From Acidobacteriota bacterium (GTDB taxonomy: Bacteria > Acidobacteriota > Aminicenantia > UBA2199), in NCBI GenBank assembly GCA_021817755.1, contig JAKAGC010000252.1, positions 1 through 6,219 of the forward strand: a stretch of 6,219 bases of DNA, written 5' to 3'. A model generated the notes under the pieces. It was not told where the DNA came from. It did not search any database and was given only the letters and a program-made list of their open reading frames with translations. Position 1 is the first letter of the stretch, and each line of letters opens with the position of its first letter. The position numbers and the translations under genes were made by a program. Positions 5,497-6,219 of the stretch are shown here, piece by piece.

Positions 5497-6219
5497 ATGA
5501 AAACCAATCAGCAAGATAAACAAATTGTAAAAACTTTCCCCGGTGAAAAAGCATACTTTATAGCCATTATCCTGTTTCAACAAACACTCGGCGCACTCAC
5601 CTACCCTATCGCTAAATATGGCCTCGCTAAAATCGAACCATTCACATTTGCGTTTTATCGATTTCTTATTGCTGCCATTGTTCTTCTCACAGTAGTGAAA
5701 TTTCAAACTCAAACTGTCAAAATAGAGAAAAAAGATTATAAACGAATTATCGGAATGGGGTGTATGATTATTATCTTTAATCAAACAGCCTATCTTTTCG
5801 GGCAAAAATTAACAGGCGCAGGACATGCTGCCTTATTATATGCAACAGTTCCCATCTGGATATTCATAGGAGGACTCCTTTATTTAAAAGAGAAATTCGT
5901 ACTACGACGCGCCATCGGAGTCATTCTCGGCATGATAGGAGTCATTCTAATCATCGCATCAGGCGCAGTCGAACTCGGAACTCAATATTTGATCGGCGAC
6001 CTCATTATTATGGTCGCAGTCATTGCGTGGGCCGTATACACATTTATGGGAAGACCCCTCGTTGTAAAATATGGGGCAATCCGTACAACAGCTTATGCAC
6101 TCGCTTCCGGTACTGTACTCTATTTCCCTTTCGGTCTTTTCCGCGCCCTCACCTTCGATTATTCTAAAACCGATTTAATGTCCTGGTTAAGTGTCTTATA
6201 TGTCGCCTTAGGTGTTTTT
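5497..6219 (+). CDS. EamA / drug-metabolite-transporter family permease, N-terminal 241 residues (runs off window)
   Basis: Frame starts at ATG 5497 and is open to the window end (241 codons seen; the family is usually 280-310), so only the last two or so membrane spans should be missing. It is an inner-membrane permease of the DMT superfamily (EamA, PF00892), a ten-helix transporter made of two EamA repeats that typically exports amino acids or other metabolites; the substrate cannot be read from the sequence. Visible marks of repeat 1 (about 20-158) are the first span at 19-38, 'FTFAFYRFLIAAIVLL' (49-64), the Q-T-A-Y helix, the 'LLYATVPIWIFIGGLL' helix, then 'LKEKFVLRRAIGVILGMIGV', the E-containing signature before the fifth span. 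Repeat 2 starts at about 166 ('LIGDLIIMVAVIAWAVYTFM'). An in-frame stop at 5482 rules out a longer N-terminus. AGGT (5487-5490) is a weak ribosome-binding site 6 nt upstream. A separate transcription unit from pfk is likely, given the hairpin and the 171-bp gap. Confidence 0.9.
   Translation, partial: MKTNQQDKQIVKTFPGEKAYFIAIILFQQTLGALTYPIAKYGLAKIEPFTFAFYRFLIAAIVLLTVVKFQTQTVKIEKKDYKRIIGMGCMIIIFNQTAYLFGQKLTGAGHAALLYATVPIWIFIGGLLYLKEKFVLRRAIGVILGMIGVILIIASGAVELGTQYLIGDLIIMVAVIAWAVYTFMGRPLVVKYGAIRTTAYALASGTVLYFPFGLFRALTFDYSKTDLMSWLSVLYVALGVF

Noticed and set aside
5425..5805. 126-codon open frame on the minus strand over the EamA gene start
   Set aside because: The plus-strand frame encodes a clear EamA protein; the antisense product has no family features.

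Overview
This is an AT-rich bacterial window with ordinary bacterial gene structure: Shine-Dalgarno starts, sigma70-like promoters and short intergenic gaps. I cannot place the organism reliably. The PAS-hybrid histidine kinase with an 'IAHDFNN' H-box and the long-form (about 365-residue) phosphofructokinase are common in anaerobic and environmental phyla, but neither is diagnostic. No RNA gene, mobile element or CRISPR array was seen.

Layout, left to right. (1) The 3' end of an unidentified gene on the + strand (2-370), whose C-terminus looks like a small winged-helix or effector-like domain. (2) Converging on it, a minus-strand two-gene phosphate unit: a DUF47/PhoU-like protein (2097-1471) followed by a PiT-family phosphate transporter (1390-389). 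(3) A 276-bp AT-rich divergent intergenic region. It holds a near-consensus extended -10 promoter for the phosphate unit. Just upstream of that promoter are three 11-bp-phased repeats that look like a PhoB/PhoP (Pho) box. A separate promoter fires rightward. (4) A hybrid histidine kinase (PAS, HisKA, HATPase, receiver; 2374-4104, +) with no partner regulator in view. (5) A 6-phosphofructokinase (4225-5325, +) with its own extended -10 promoter, followed by a strong hairpin without a U-tract. (6) The 5' part of an EamA/DMT-family membrane transporter (5497 to the window end, +), cut by the window edge.

How the genes relate. Only the DUF47-Pit pair is a clear functional unit: low-affinity phosphate uptake with its usual PhoU-like companion, apparently tied to the Pho regulon by the repeat array. 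The kinase, the phosphofructokinase and the EamA transporter each have their own promoter and look like independent housekeeping or sensory genes. I see no undescribed multi-gene system here. The most informative signals are the phased Pho-box-like repeats, the residue pair in the phosphofructokinase that bears on phosphoryl-donor choice, and the hairpin behind that gene.
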